Shown piece after piece: positions 34,784-46,598 of a stretch of 64,000 nt of DNA. The stretch's first letter is position 1. Each line of letters opens with the position of its first letter. The stretch lies in contig SAXG01000002.1 of assembly GCA_012932865.1 (NCBI GenBank), positions 1,302,001 through 1,366,000 of the forward strand. The letters are read 5' to 3'. Made by a program: the position numbers and the translations under genes. The DNA comes from Amylostereum areolatum (taxonomy: Eukaryota; Basidiomycota; Agaricomycetes; Russulales; Stereaceae). Below the pieces are notes generated by a model that saw nothing but the letters and a program-made list of their open reading frames with translations, was not told the origin of the DNA and searched no databases.

Positions 34784-36088
34784 TGCCGTACGACGAGTAA
34801 AGTGGGGGTGAGGGAGGCCGTAATGTTTTCGGCCTTGAGGGACGCGATCGATCTATGAAGGGTGAAAAAAGTGGACATGTCAGCAGCTGAGTTATGTTGA
34901 ACCAAGGCGAAGTCGGAGAAAGAAGAAATGACCGGGTCCGTGAAAATCTGGTCGCAGCACAAGAGTATTGCAAAGCGAACGGTCCAGACGGATGAGCGCG
35001 GTATTGCCAGTAAGTGCCGGTACGTAACCTGATATTTGCAGCAAGTTTGCAGATAATTTTGGAACCAAGCGTTCGTCCAATCATCTGTGCGGCATGGCGA
35101 CGACGTCATAGCCAGCCTCTTGGATGGGTATCTCCGCTCACTCCGCATCATGTCTCAGGGAAGGAGGATGGAGAGAGGGAAGGGGAATCGAAAACTCACC
35201 GAGCCCGATATCTCGATAATAATCACTCGAACACGATCGCTGGCTTCCACTGGCTACCCTGATCGCGGACTTGACTGACTTGCACGATTGCTGCCCCAAG
35301 TAGGTCGACACCAAAATCTTTATGACTGTGGCAAAGAGAAAGGCATAAAACTGGCTGACATGGGGATCTCGACCTTGTTTGGGTCGCCCTGTCCCGATCG
35401 CCAAAGATGGACGTGCATTGTGGAAGATGATCGATGACAAGCATGAATGAATGCACGACACAAACGATAGTCCAACAGTAGATGTAGCGGGGTGCAGTGG
35501 TAAGATCTCGGGTGGCGGTAGGTGGAAGATGTCGCCGGACACCGTTGTAAGACTTGGGCTCAGTCAAGGAGCCTTAGGCCTGCATTGGGCCTGCACAAGG
35601 CCTGCTCATTGAGTCGTAGCGTTCCGCAGTGCCACCAGAATTACTTACGTAACGGGACGGGGCGCGTCATTGAGTAGAGTTCAACAGTCAGTCCATCGTT
35701 CAACTCATCTCCAGACCTCTTCAGACCTCAAAGCTGCTCAAGCGCTGAACCACTCTCGCCCTGCGAGCTGTCCAGCGATTCTCGTATCGCATTCCCACAG
35801 AAGAATCGCAACATGAATACCCCTGTAGCTCTCCCGCTGGAACGTCTGTTACAGTCGGACAGGCAACTCGATACTATAGGCAACCGATATCCACCAGTAA
35901 CTCGATCCAAATTTCGCTAACTCCGATTAGCCTACTTACTTAAGGCGTAAGTGTCTTATATATCCTATCCTCCACCAACGACACTCTACACTTTAACAGA
36001 ACACTACCTGCTCGTCTCGTCAGTGTTCGTTAAAGACTCGGCCTCCAGTCCAACTCTACACTACATTCCGAATCCCTAACGGTTCCTC
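34784..36088. promoter_or_regulatory. Bidirectional promoter region between the PKS and the reductase
   Basis: This 1.3-kb spacer separates two divergent genes expected to act in one pathway, so it probably holds their shared control region. A minus-strand open frame at 34483-35151 overlaps the PKS start in another frame and has no recognisable domain; I do not call it a gene. I cannot name a transcription-factor site here with confidence. Confidence 0.55.
35957..35963 (+). promoter_or_regulatory. TATA box of the adenylation-reductase gene
   Basis: TATATAT about 126 bases before the ATG at 36089, followed by a C/T-rich leader. The spacing implies a 5' leader of roughly 95 bases. Confidence 0.45.
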
Positions 36089-39000
36089 ATGACGACCCAG
36101 GTCAAGGCATTCGTTCGACCATGTCTCAATGCAGGCCACAGCTCCAACACCCCCAATGTCATTCGTTCTCTTCCGGAGCTCATCGAGTTCAATGCGCAAC
36201 ACAACTCTGAACATGTTTTTGGCGCACAGATGCGCTCAGGAAATGGCCCCTCGCAGTGGCTGCGTATGACTTTCTCGGACCTTCAAACCGCTGCCGAGCG
36301 TGCATCTGCCTGGCTCATGCAATGTGGAGCAACAAGGGAAAGGCTGAGCAGAGATAAATCAGTGCCACCGGTCGCCATCTTCCTGGGAAGCGACATCACC
36401 ATCTTCTTATACATGGCAGCACTTCTACGCATTGGGACCCCAGTGAGTCAGAGTCCATTGAAATTATTGCCAGGCCCTTTCGCTAAGCCTCCTCAGGTTC
36501 TACTGTTATCAGCGAGGCTGACGCCATTAGCTATCGTCCATCTCATTAAAGCAACCTCTCCTTCCACTGTTCTCATCAGTGCACAAACATCCAGGACCGC
36601 CAAGGAGACTAATCTGCTCCTGGATTCCCCTAGCCCATTATTTCTGAATACCTTAAGTTACGACAGATTTTTTGACAAGCCTAATCTCCCATCCCTGGAT
36701 TTTCCGATCCCTCCAGCATATACTGGGTTTCATTATGGCGATTTGGACGCTATCATCATGCATTCTTCGGGGACGACAGGGCTTCCGAAGCCTATTTACC
36801 ACGCTCATGCTTACCTTCTGAGTTACGCGGCTTGTCATCGCATTCCTGAGCAGCCGGACTCGCTCGACTTCAACGTTTCCACACTACCCCTCTATCATGT
36901 TTGTTGATCGTCATTTTCTTTGATATCGCTTTGACCGATTCATCCATCAGGGCTTTGGTCTTCTCGCCCCATCGTTATCCCTATCAATTGGAATGCCTTT
37001 TGTTCTTCCCTCGGCATCTGCCATACCTACGGCCCGCTCTACCATTGCAAGCCTGGAACTCACTGGCGCTCGTTCGATGTTCTCAGTCCCTTCTATACTC
37101 GAAGACATTGTCCGGCTTCCCGACGGTGCAGGTATCGAGGTACTGCAGAAGCTCGACTTCATCGCCATCGGAGGCGCGCCTATGAAAGAATCTGTAGCAC
37201 TCACCCTGGCCTCCAACGGTGTCAACCTGCTCAATCATTGGGGTATGTCATTGTTTTCTCGTCTAGTGTTCTTAGCATAGTAACGTGGTCACACCCTGCA
37301 GGCGCAACTGAAATCGGCGCTATTGCACCCATACAACGGCCCCCACCAGGTTATGATTTTCACTATCTCATTCCGCGTGACGACATAGGGCTTCAAATCG
37401 TGCCCGTCGCAGACACGGAGCGTACGTTCCGACTCATCGGCCAAGCACCAGGCTGGAAAGAGCCGTTTGAGGTGCAAGATCTCCTCGAGGCGCACCCACA
37501 TGATCCGACGCAATTCAGGATCCTCGGACGCACTGACGACCTCATTGTGCTTGGCACCGGGGAAAAGGTGCGGCCCTCGAACATGGAACACGCTGTGTCC
37601 GAGCATCCCAACGTCAAAGCCGCTCTCGTCTTCGGAGATGGACAGTTCTCCCTGGGCTTGCTCGTTGAGCTCCAAGTTCATGACATCGATGTGGCCCGCG
37701 ACGCCCTCGTGGCCTCCATCGATCCCTTCCTAGTCCGCGGAAATAGGCTCATGGACAAGCACGCGAAGATAACGAAAGATATGCTCGTGTTCACCTATGC
37801 AGACGTGAAGCCCCTCATACGCACCGATAAAGGCAGCCTCGCGCGCAAAGAGACGTTCGCAGCCTTTGACCAGGAAATCAAAGCTTGCTATTATCATGCC
37901 GAAGTTTCCCCTTCCGACCCTTTCCCACTCCCCACTGCTGAATCCGGCGAGGCGCTTTCACGGGCGCTCCGCGCACTCGTCGCCTCAATGCTGAATGTCA
38001 CGCATCTCAGCGACGATGCCGATTTTTTCGAGGCAGGCATGGATAGCTTGCAAGCGGCGCGCCTCCGACGGGCCATTCTCAATGGACTTCGTGCTACCCC
38101 TGACCTCCCGACGCCGATCAACGATTTGGAACCCGATTTCGTGTTCGAGAACTCCTCCTTCAGCAAGCTGCTCCAGAGCGTAAGTCAAGGTCATGGATGG
38201 AAATATCGTCAGTAAAAGCGAGCACCGTCTAGAAGGGAGGCGGGTTCAAGAGATGGAGGAGATTGTCATGGCGTACTCAGAGGAGCTTATGTCTTACGCG
38301 TCCCATGCTGAGCGCGCACACGAGGCTCGACGCAAGAGTACCCACACCAACGGCGAGAAAAACGAAGGAACGTGTTGTACTCCTCACCGGATCAACCGGA
38401 AGCCTGGGTTGTATGCTTTTAGCACGAATCGCTATGGATTCCGAGCATCAAGAAAGTCATATGTCTGAGCAGGGCACAGGAGGGCTTTGCAGATGTGCTT
38501 GCACGTCAGAAGGAGACAATGAAGCAACGCGGGGCCGTGCTTGAGAGCACAGCGTGGACGAAGGTCTCCGTCTTCGAATCTGACATGAGTCGTGCCGACT
38601 TTGGGCTATCGCACGACCACTTCCAGGAGGTGTGTAATATGCTTATCGCACGCACTTTGGGTTTCTTTTGACACTCACGCCTTTGAACTAGCTACTGGAC
38701 GTGACCCACATCGTTCACAATGCGTGGCCAATGAACTTCAATCGTACTCTCACCTCTTTCAGTGCACACATCAAGGCGTTGTGTCACCTCATCAGGCTGG
38801 CCTTACTCAGCGTCGTCGCGTACCCATCCAAAACGTCCGCACGACGCATCCTCTTCTCCTCGTCCATCGCTGTTGTAGGCCGTTTTCCTTTATTACATCC
38901 AGGTCCAGTGCCAGAGGACCCACAGCCTGCCGACGCGACTGCCGACTTCGGGTACCCTGAAGCAAAATGGGTCTGCGAGCGGCTACTGCAAACGGCAACG

Positions 39001-39640
39001 GCGCTGTACGGCAAGAGCGAAGAGGGCACATCGCCGCTGCTCGCAACGTCGAGTGTGCGTATTGGGCAGATGACGGGCCCCGAGGGCTCAGGCGTGTGGA
39101 ACGAAAACGAGCATTTCCCCCTCATTGTGCGCGCCTCTCAAAAAATCAACGCGGTTCCCGAACTTCACGGTGTGCGTCTCGTCTGCTTTCCTCTTGACAA
39201 TGTCCACGGGCTGACGCATGCTCGTGATCCAGTCTTTGTCGTGGATGCCTGTCAACCGTGCAGCGGCAGTGATCTCCGAACTGCTCTTCTCCAAGCCCTT
39301 TAGACCCATGTACCACCTCGAGAACCCCAGTCGACAGCCCTTGGGCCCTGTCCTCGACGACTTCGCCTATCTCCTTGGCGGCCTTCCCTCGTCTCCCTTT
39401 CAATCAGTGGCTCGGACCAAGTGCGCGCGCTCGGCTCCGATCCCCGAAACCAACCCTGCACACGGCATCCTCGTCTTCTTGGAAAAGGACTTCGTCCGGA
39501 TGGCTGCAGGCTCTGTGGTGTTGGGGACAAACAAGGCGCGAGAAGACTCTGCCACGATGCGGACGAGCGGAGCGTTGGAGAGGTGGCATCTGGCAGAGTA
39601 TGTTACGTATTGGAAGAGTGTGAGTGCGTGGAAAGGTTAA
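36089..39640 (+). CDS. Adenylate-forming reductase (A-T-R, NRPS-like carboxylic acid reductase), frame interrupted
   Basis: Seven exons: 36089-36442, 36497-36898, 36951-37242, 37302-38179, 38223-38629, 38692-39171 and 39233-39640. The adenylation domain (about residues 20-520) has the AMP-binding loop H-S-S-G-T-T-G-L-P-K-P, then G-A-T-E-I-G and R-T-D-D. The thiolation domain carries its phosphopantetheine serine in F-F-E-A-G-M-D-S-L-Q. The reductase domain has the NADPH loop L-L-T-G-S-T-G-S-L-G and the Tyr-x3-Lys pair in G-Y-P-E-A-K. There is no condensation domain, so the enzyme should activate a carboxylic acid and release it as the aldehyde. Extra single bases appear at 38357-38361 (A-run), about 38445-38450, and more than once near 39395-39470. 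The divergent PKS next door suggests its aromatic acid as substrate; that is inference. Confidence 0.88.
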
Positions 39641-40769
39641 TAGGAATGTATAGCCTGCGTGCACAAGTGGCAATTATACATCGCCTCAGCTCGCTGTGGT
39701 GCCAGGACTTCAAAGTCATGCAACTATACGCCGTCGTCTCGAGTTTGTTCAGGGCCGATTGCTGGATGGCGTTCCCAGGGATTTGAAGGTCACTCAACAT
39801 AGTTTCTCGGTATCACACTATAGACACAGGTCACAGTCGTCAATCGGGATCCCATGGACAGCGATGATCGCTCTGGGTATATCTAGCGCCCACAAGCTCC
39901 GAGGCTGCGTTCGATCCGAAACAAGAGTGTGGCACGGTATGATTTCTCCTTCAAGTCACATTTTCCGCACATTTAACGCAATTTTAGACAAGACAAAGGC
40001 ACCTTGAAAAGTACCTCAATACATACTTACCCGTGGCGGCAGGCCTCGTTGCAGAGGAACCCGAACCTCTCTGGACTCCAGTAGGTACATACGTTGCCCT
40101 CTCGATTGCTCGGGATGGCCACGGATCTGATATTAACTTCTTTGCTCCGCTCTCTTTGCGCCGGCACGATGGTATCTGCTCCATGTTGCTCTAAATCGCG
40201 AGCAGCAAGTCGTGCGGCGACTCGTGGATCCTACGATTGGACCCGATAACCAACCAGGCGCTCCGACATCAATACCATCCTAAACACATTGTATCCCGCA
40301 TCCACTGCGCCCGTCTTCTATGAACTCGATTTCAATAGGGACGGGCTTATGTTGTCGCGATCTGTGCTCTCGTGTTCTAGGCGAGGCAGATGGTGTCGGC
40401 GCTCCTGGAGATGGTCTTCGCGATACACGAGTTCGGGGAGCTATCGCGGCTCGACATGTTCCTCTATTTTCTCGCACTATCACACCCGCAAAGTTCTGGC
40501 GGCGGAGCAGTCCAATTGTGGATTCATTATCACCGGCACATACACAGTCGCTGTACAATCTAGTCGAAGCAATCCGCCTCCAACTTAGGATGGAGTATCA
40601 TGTCTTACTCCCCGCCCCCAAAGTACCTTGTGCGGGGACACGACCGCATCCTCATGTTGAAGAAGGGTCGTGTAACACAACAACCTCCGCACTTCTAGCA
40701 CTATATAAAGTCTGGCACAACAGTCGACCCAACTCCAACTTCCTTTCCTTCGCGCGCATTACCATAACC
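39641..40769. other. Intergenic region upstream of DM9-vWA gene 1
   Basis: No gene is supported. From about 40070 it becomes the first copy of a segment repeated upstream of the second DM9-vWA gene. The core promoter sits at its right end. Confidence 0.5.
40702..40710 (+). promoter_or_regulatory. TATA box of DM9-vWA gene 1
   Basis: TATATAAAG 60 bases before the ATG. The same nine bases, followed by a similar TCTGGCAC/TCTAGCAC block, stand before the second copy, so the core promoter was duplicated and kept. Confidence 0.65.
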
Positions 40770-42598
40770 ATGGCTTACCGCGCTAACCCACAGTATATGC
40801 CATCCCCTGTGTCCACGACCACATATGGCCCTTCCTCAAGCGTCTACGGCGGTCTCCGCCCCGAGATTTATCCCCAAGCCCCAGCAAACTATTATGCCAT
40901 TCCTCCTCGTGTTTCCCCTCAAGCTTCTCCCGTCTTCAGTAGCTCCCCGCCAGCCCCTGTCGCCGCCGCCCTCAAGGTACCCCGCACACTCCTTCAGTGG
41001 ACTAACAATGCCAAGGAAACAACATATGAAGTACAGAGGAATGGGTCCACGTCTCCATTCGCTTGGGTGAGTTGTTCTTTGTCACTCTGCGCATTACGGG
41101 ATCGCTCATATCTGGACAGATCTTTGTTGAAGGTAACGATATTCCCCCGAACGCCATCGTTGGAGGCGACGACCGTGGCCGCCCTCTTTACATCGCTCGA
41201 ACCTTCTATGAGGTATGGATCTTCTCTCGCCTTGCTTCTATCTTGGCCTTATGTTGTCTGTTCTAGGGTGGTATCCGTAAGTATACGTCCGATCACATCC
41301 AAGTTTATCTGATCTTCTGCGTCTTTCAGAGATCGGGAAGGCCGGGAGGCACTTGAGGCTGGGCGCCGCAGTGTCATACAACGGTCGTGAAATTGACGTA
41401 GGATTCAGTAAATTTTCTATATCGGGGCTTCTGACTATTTACAACAGGTTCCATCGTACGAAGTTCTGGTTGAATTGAACTCCCAACCTCGCTGGGTCTA
41501 CCAACCATCGGGGGGCGCTGTTGAGATGCCTGCCGCCGGTGTCGGGCTCCGTCCTACCAGTCCCCGCGCTCTTCTTGAGCAGCGTCTGAAGTACGTCGCT
41601 TCTCTTCTGCGCTCTGTACCGCTTGATCTAAATCCCCGATAATTATAATATGAACATGTAGGGAATTCAAAACGGTCATCATTGTCGACGATTCCTTGTC
41701 GGTATGTGCAAAGTTCATTTCGCGCAATGTCGTGGCATCTAAATGACGACCTATAGATGGCAGGCCAAGCGTGGACCGATGCTAAGGAGGCTCTCGCTGG
41801 CGTCGCCGAGATGACGAGGAACTATGGTGCAGACGGCCTGGACATATATTTCTTGAATGATTTCCGCTCCCGCATTGACGTGAAGGTTCGTGTCGTACTG
41901 TTTCGACTCGAGGGATTGTGCCTTATGTCACTGCCCATAGGACCGTCAAGCTGTTCGGAGTTTATTCGAGGTGGTTGCCCCTGAAGGTATGTTCCCCTCT
42001 ATGTTTTATGTTGTAGATCTCGACATGGGTTATACCAGGGCAAACCCCGACGGGCAAGAAACTCGACGAGGTTCTCAAGCTCTACATTCCCAGGCTCGAG
42101 GATCGCAGGATCCAGCAGAAGCCGATCAGTATCATCGTCATTACGGATGGTGTTCCAAGTACGTGGAGTCCATTCCATACTACTCGACCACTGCTTGACG
42201 GACCTACGACCAGCCGATGATCCCGAGGAAGTTATCATTCATGCTGCTCGTCGCCTCGACGCCAGCGGCGTCCCCTCGCGCATGTTGGGGATCCAGTTCG
42301 TTCAAATTGGGGACGACCTCCATGCGACGGAAGCCCTTCGCCAGCTCGATGACGACCTCGCTCACACGCACGGCATCAGGGTTCGTCTGCAATATCATTT
42401 CGCCTTCTTTGAACGATTACTCACTATTTTCCTTCGCTGCAGGATATGGTGGATACGACGTTGTTCAACCCGAACGACCCGCTCTTCGGCACTGAGACGA
42501 TGATCAAGATATTAATGGGCTCGATGCATCACGCTTTGGACAACGAAGTCAGCTCCCCCCCTCCCGCTGTGCAGCCGTGGGGTGCCCCACTTATCTAA
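40770..42598 (+). CDS. DM9 repeat (DUF3421) plus von Willebrand factor A domain protein, copy 1
   Basis: Eleven exons fit one unbroken frame: 40770-41066, 41120-41212, 41267-41276, 41330-41397, 41448-41590, 41662-41701, 41757-41885, 41941-41986, 42039-42158, 42214-42380 and 42443-42598, 422 residues. Residues 1-75 are a Pro/Tyr/Ser-rich tail. A DM9-like domain follows: I-P-P-N-A-I-V-G-G-D-D, then P-L-Y-I-A-R, then I-G-K-A-G, then Y-E-V-L-V-E. The vWA domain starts near residue 215 with the MIDAS motif D-D-S-L-S (D-x-S-x-S), its threonine in T-P-T-G-K-K, and the aspartate in V-I-T-D-G-V-P, so metal binding looks intact. DM9 proteins in animals bind sugars; vWA domains bind protein ligands through Mg2+. 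There is no signal peptide, so it is probably cytosolic. Its role in fungi is unknown to me. The third exon is only 10 nt. Confidence 0.85.
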
Positions 42599-44142
42599 GG
42601 TTCGAGTAGATTCTCCTCCCTTCCACACGCTTCGAGTAGTCGCACTCTCCGTTCCATTTGGATGCAACCCCTTCTGCTTTGACTCCTCCACATTACCATA
42701 GCATCATAACATGTTTGTGTACTATATGCCTCTGTATTGTTTCATTTTCGATATCCTTGCTACCAGTGCTGGCGCTATCCGGCTCGTGCTCTCATTATGT
42801 GATGAGACTTGCCCATCAATGTCCCGGAGCACCACTTAGCTTTGTGTGGGATCACTGCGAGCGGCCCACTGGGATAATGTGACGGGATCTTGTTGCAAAT
42901 TCGCTCGTGGGAGTGGCGCCAGCTCTCCCGGCCCTGTATTATAGCAATATCATTAGCATGACTCCCAAAGGGATGGTTTAGTAGCTTCATTCTGTCAGAC
43001 TGCCGTGTTCTATAGACGGGTACCACCGTACCAGAAATTCAACATATCATGCCGCGCCGTAGTCCTGGGCCGACCCAGTCTGCCGGCGTCTGCCCGTTCA
43101 ACGTTCAGATTTCTGTCGGGGGCTTTTAACGGACTCAGCGGACTCGGCTGCACCCCCCCCAACGTCATCGGACGACGGACTCTATCACAGACATTTCCAA
43201 GTTCACAGACGTTAGCCCAGGCTATCCCATCCATGGATAGTGAAAATTCCTCAGGATAGATTCCGCTCACGGCTGCACAAGAATCCGAACTATAGCAGAG
43301 GCATGCTTCTTTCTTCAAGTGACGGTATACTAATTCATTTTCCAGCATACTAACACGCGGGTTCAGACAAAGTAAAAGGCGCTCCCGCCCTCGAGCTTGC
43401 CATATATGTACTGTCCGCAGAAGCGAGAATTCTTCAAAGGAATCCCGCACGTCAGTACGTATGTTGCCATCTCTATTGCTCGGATGGCCACGTATCTGAT
43501 ATCAACACCTTTGCTCCACCCTCTTTGTATGATATCTACTCCGTTCTCTTCCAAATCGCGCACAGGAATTCGTACGAGGCCTATGATTGGACGTGATAAA
43601 CGACGAGGCGCTCTGACGCGTCATGAAGGGCAATGCCATCCCGAACTTCGCATTGTATTCTCGATCCACGCGCTCCCATTTCAATGAATCAGGTCTCAAT
43701 GCGGAATGGGCTCGTGTTTCTACGATGCGTTCTTTTGTGCCACAGGCGAGGCAGATGGCGCCTGCGATCTTGGAGATGGCCTTCGCGATACACGAGTTTG
43801 GGGGCCCACTGTCGTGACTCATTTTGTCGCTCTGTCTTCTCGCCTGGCTCTGGATTCTGGAATACGGAGCGCCGAATCATGGATTTATCAGGCAGTGTAC
43901 CAGAGTTGCAGCACCGTGTAGCCGGGGTGACTCGGACCTAGACTGGCTTGGGCGTCGGATCGCTACCTTCCGCCCCTCAACTACGTTGTTGTCACTCGTG
44001 CGAAGACACAACCATATCTTCATGTTGGAACCGGTGGTGGAACACAAGAGTCAACACTTCTGCGTTATATAAAGTCTAGCACGACAGTCGGGTCAAACCC
44101 AGCGTCAGCTTCCCTTCACTCCTTCCACGCAATACTACAGTC
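42599..44142. other. Intergenic region between the two DM9-vWA genes
   Basis: The left 800 bases are unique and show nothing I recognise. From about 43450 the sequence repeats the block found upstream of gene 1. A 64-codon plus-strand open frame at 43623-43817 spans the best conserved part but is not open in the same way in copy 1, so I do not call a gene. Confidence 0.5.
44066..44074 (+). promoter_or_regulatory. TATA box of DM9-vWA gene 2
   Basis: TATATAAAG 69 bases before the ATG at 44143, identical to the element before copy 1. Confidence 0.65.
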
Positions 44143-45797
44143 ATGGCTTACCGTCAGGGGCCAGGAAACCAGTACGGGACCCTCCCTCGTCTGTCTCCTC
44201 CCTCAGCCCCCCACAAGGTACCGAAAACACTCAAACAGTGGATCAACGACGCCAAGGAAACGACAGATGAAGTACAGAAGAATGGATCTACGTCTCCATT
44301 CGCTTGGGTGTGTTGCTCTTTGCTGCTCCTTGCTGCGTAATAGCGTCTCTCATTCTGGGACAGGTCTTCGTCGAAGGAACCGATATTCCGCCGAATGCTA
44401 TCGTCGGAGGCGACGATCGTGGGCGGCCTCTTTACATTGCACGAGCTTTCTATGAGGTACGAGCTTTTCCGCTCCTTCGCTCCCCATGACCTCACGTTTT
44501 CTGTTCTAGGGTGGCCTCCGTAAGTATACGCCCGATTTAGTTCAATCCGTGTTTTACATTCTCGATCTTTCAGAGCTCGGGGAAGGCCGGGAAACACTTG
44601 AAGTCGGGCGCCGCAGTGTTCTATCACAGTCGTGAAATTGACGTAGGATCTTATGCGCCCTCCGCGTCGATTCCCTCTGACCGTCTTATAGGTCCCAGCA
44701 TACGAAGTCCTGGTTGAATTGAACGCCCCGTCTCGCTGGGTGTACCAACCGTCATCAGGCGCCGTTGAAATGCCTGTCGCGGTGGTTGCGCCCCGCTCGC
44801 AAGCTCTTCTTGAGCAACGCTTCAAGTATACTGTTTCTCTTCAGTGCCTCTCATCACTTGACCCAATCACCGACATCTTTGATATCTAGGGAATTCAAAA
44901 CGGTTATCATCGTGGACGATTCCCTGTCGGTATGTACAACATTTCCGCCATCAAGCTAGGCCCTCTTGTTGACGGACTCTAGATGGAAGGTCAATCGTGG
45001 ATCGATGCTAGGGAGGCTCTCGCTGGAGTCGCCGAAATGACGAGGAACTACGGTGCAGATGGCCTGGATATATACTTCCTAAACGATTCCCGTTTCCGTC
45101 TTGATGTGAAGGTTCGTGCCGCAGTGCCTTGATTTGACTCAGGATCCTATCTTATGCAACCACTCATAGGATCGTGGAACAGTCCAGACCTTGTTCGGGA
45201 TAGTTTCCCCTGAGGGTAAATTTCCCTCTACGCTATCAGTTGTAGAAGTTTTGACATATCTCATGCCAGGTCAAACCCCGACGGGAAAAAAGCTTGACGA
45301 GCTTTTCAACCGCTACATCCCCAAGCTCGAGGATCGTAATGTCCAGCAGAAACCGATCAGTATCATTGTTATCACGGATGGCGTTCCAAGTAAGTCTCAC
45401 ATTGCCAATGCCTCTGAGTCCATGGTTGACGCGTTTGCGGACAGCCGATGACCCCGAGGAAGTCATCATCAAAACCGCGCGCCGCCTCGACGACAGCGGT
45501 GTCCCCTCGCGCATGTTGGGCATTCAGTTCGTCCAAATCGGCGACGACCCCAATGCGACGGATGCCCTACGCGAGCTCGACGACGACCTCGCTCACAAAC
45601 ACGGCATCAGGGTCCGTCTCACCCATCGTTTAGTCCTCCTTGCACATTACTCACGCAGTATCTCGTTGCAGGATATGGTGGATACGACGTTGTTTAACCC
45701 GAACGACCCTCTCTTCGGCACTGAAACCATGGTCAAGATCCTGATGGGCTCGATGCAGCACGCTTTGGACAACGAAGTTGGCCCTCCCCCTGTTTAG
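44143..45797 (+). CDS. DM9 repeat plus von Willebrand factor A domain protein, copy 2, one frame break
   Basis: Eleven exons match copy 1: 44143-44307, 44364-44456, 44510-44519, 44574-44642, 44692-44825, 44890-44929, 44983-45111, 45170-45215, 45270-45389, 45445-45611 and 45672-45797, about 365 residues. The Pro/Tyr-rich N-terminal tail of copy 1 is mostly missing. The DM9 part has I-P-P-N-A-I-V-G-G-D-D and P-L-Y-I-A-R-A-F-Y-E. The vWA part keeps D-D-S-L-S, T-P-T-G-K-K and V-I-T-D-G-V-P, so the metal site is complete. Exon 4 is 69 nt against 68 in copy 1: the G-run at about 44579-44582 has one extra G that breaks the frame. The exon is otherwise closely conserved, so an assembly error is likely; if real, this copy is inactive. 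Confidence 0.82.
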
Positions 45798-46598
45798 CCA
45801 TGGTCCAAACGTCTTTCAACAAAACGATTTTTCTCGCGTCTTGAGGAGTTGGTTCCTTTACTCCGCTACCAAATTTATACACTACTGCCCTTCTGCTTTG
45901 AATTTGTACTACAACGTCGCATCGTAACTCGTGCTTTTGCATTTGTCCTCCTTGTGTCCATCTAAGTTACTTATTCGCGTCGAAGCCGCCCTGAATATCC
46001 GGACCCGAGTCCGAGATGCTTAGGGTCATAGGCAAAGAGATTGCAAGTTTAACCATACCGACAAGGCGGACTACTTACTACGACTCCGAGCGAATATGGA
46101 CGCTTGTTGACAGTTATAACTTAAATAAAAGGGTCCCTCGATCTCCGATTTGATCATGATGCAATGATAATCCAAGCTAATCTTATCTAGCTTCTCGGCG
46201 TTCGAGTTCCTAACGAACCTGGACCGACGGCATGGTGTCCCTCGGTAAACTTGCAAGACGAGCCATACGACCAGAATCTCCAGTGACACAGCTCCCGCTA
46301 TGCAGGTTTCTTATAGCGTCCTTGGCCTTTTTATCCAGTCGTTCTTGAGCATAAACCCCTTGTGAATGGCCGGGCATAACCAGCCAAAACATATTGTCCG
46401 AGCCGGCGGAGGCTTCCTTAGATTCCCCTTGAACTCCCCTGATACGCGGGGCGAGCTTATGGCTTCCCTGCCCCCCCTTGCAAACCCCTGGCTCAACAGA
46501 CACCAACAACTCGGTCCAAACCCTGCCATTTGCGAGAAAAGCGCTCCAGTTTTCTGCAGGCCTGGACGAGTGTCTTCTCGGTCTTTCCCCCGTGCGTA
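45798..46598. other. Intergenic region between DM9-vWA gene 2 and the permease
   Basis: About 800 bases with no supportable gene. It holds the 3' end of the DM9-vWA gene and the promoter of the permease. I see no clear repeat or TATA box. Confidence 0.4.

Larger units (their letters stand above)
40076..42598 (+). repeat. Segmental duplication, copy 1 (upstream block plus DM9-vWA gene 1)
   Basis: This copy and the one at about 43450-45797 share the same order of sequence: an upstream block of about 380 bases, a TATA promoter, and an 11-exon gene with matching intron positions. In the upstream block, both copies carry CTTCGCGATACACGAGTT within a longer similar stretch. Divergence is clearly greater in the introns and spacer than in the exons. 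Confidence 0.75.
43450..45797 (+). repeat. Segmental duplication, copy 2 (upstream block plus DM9-vWA gene 2)
   Basis: Direct-repeat partner of the segment beginning near 40076, offset by about 3.3 kb. The gene-to-promoter spacing, TATA box, all intron positions and most exon lengths match copy 1. The main differences are a shorter first exon here (165 against 297 nt) and a shorter last exon. Confidence 0.75.

Noticed and set aside
34483..35151. 222-codon minus-strand frame across the PKS start
   Set aside because: It overlaps the SAT domain in the wrong frame. The upstream part has no recognisable domain and is probably leader or promoter.
43623..43817. 64-codon plus-strand frame in the duplicated upstream block
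   Set aside because: The equivalent region before copy 1 has a different open pattern, so protein-level conservation is not supported. It was kept only as a noncoding similarity.
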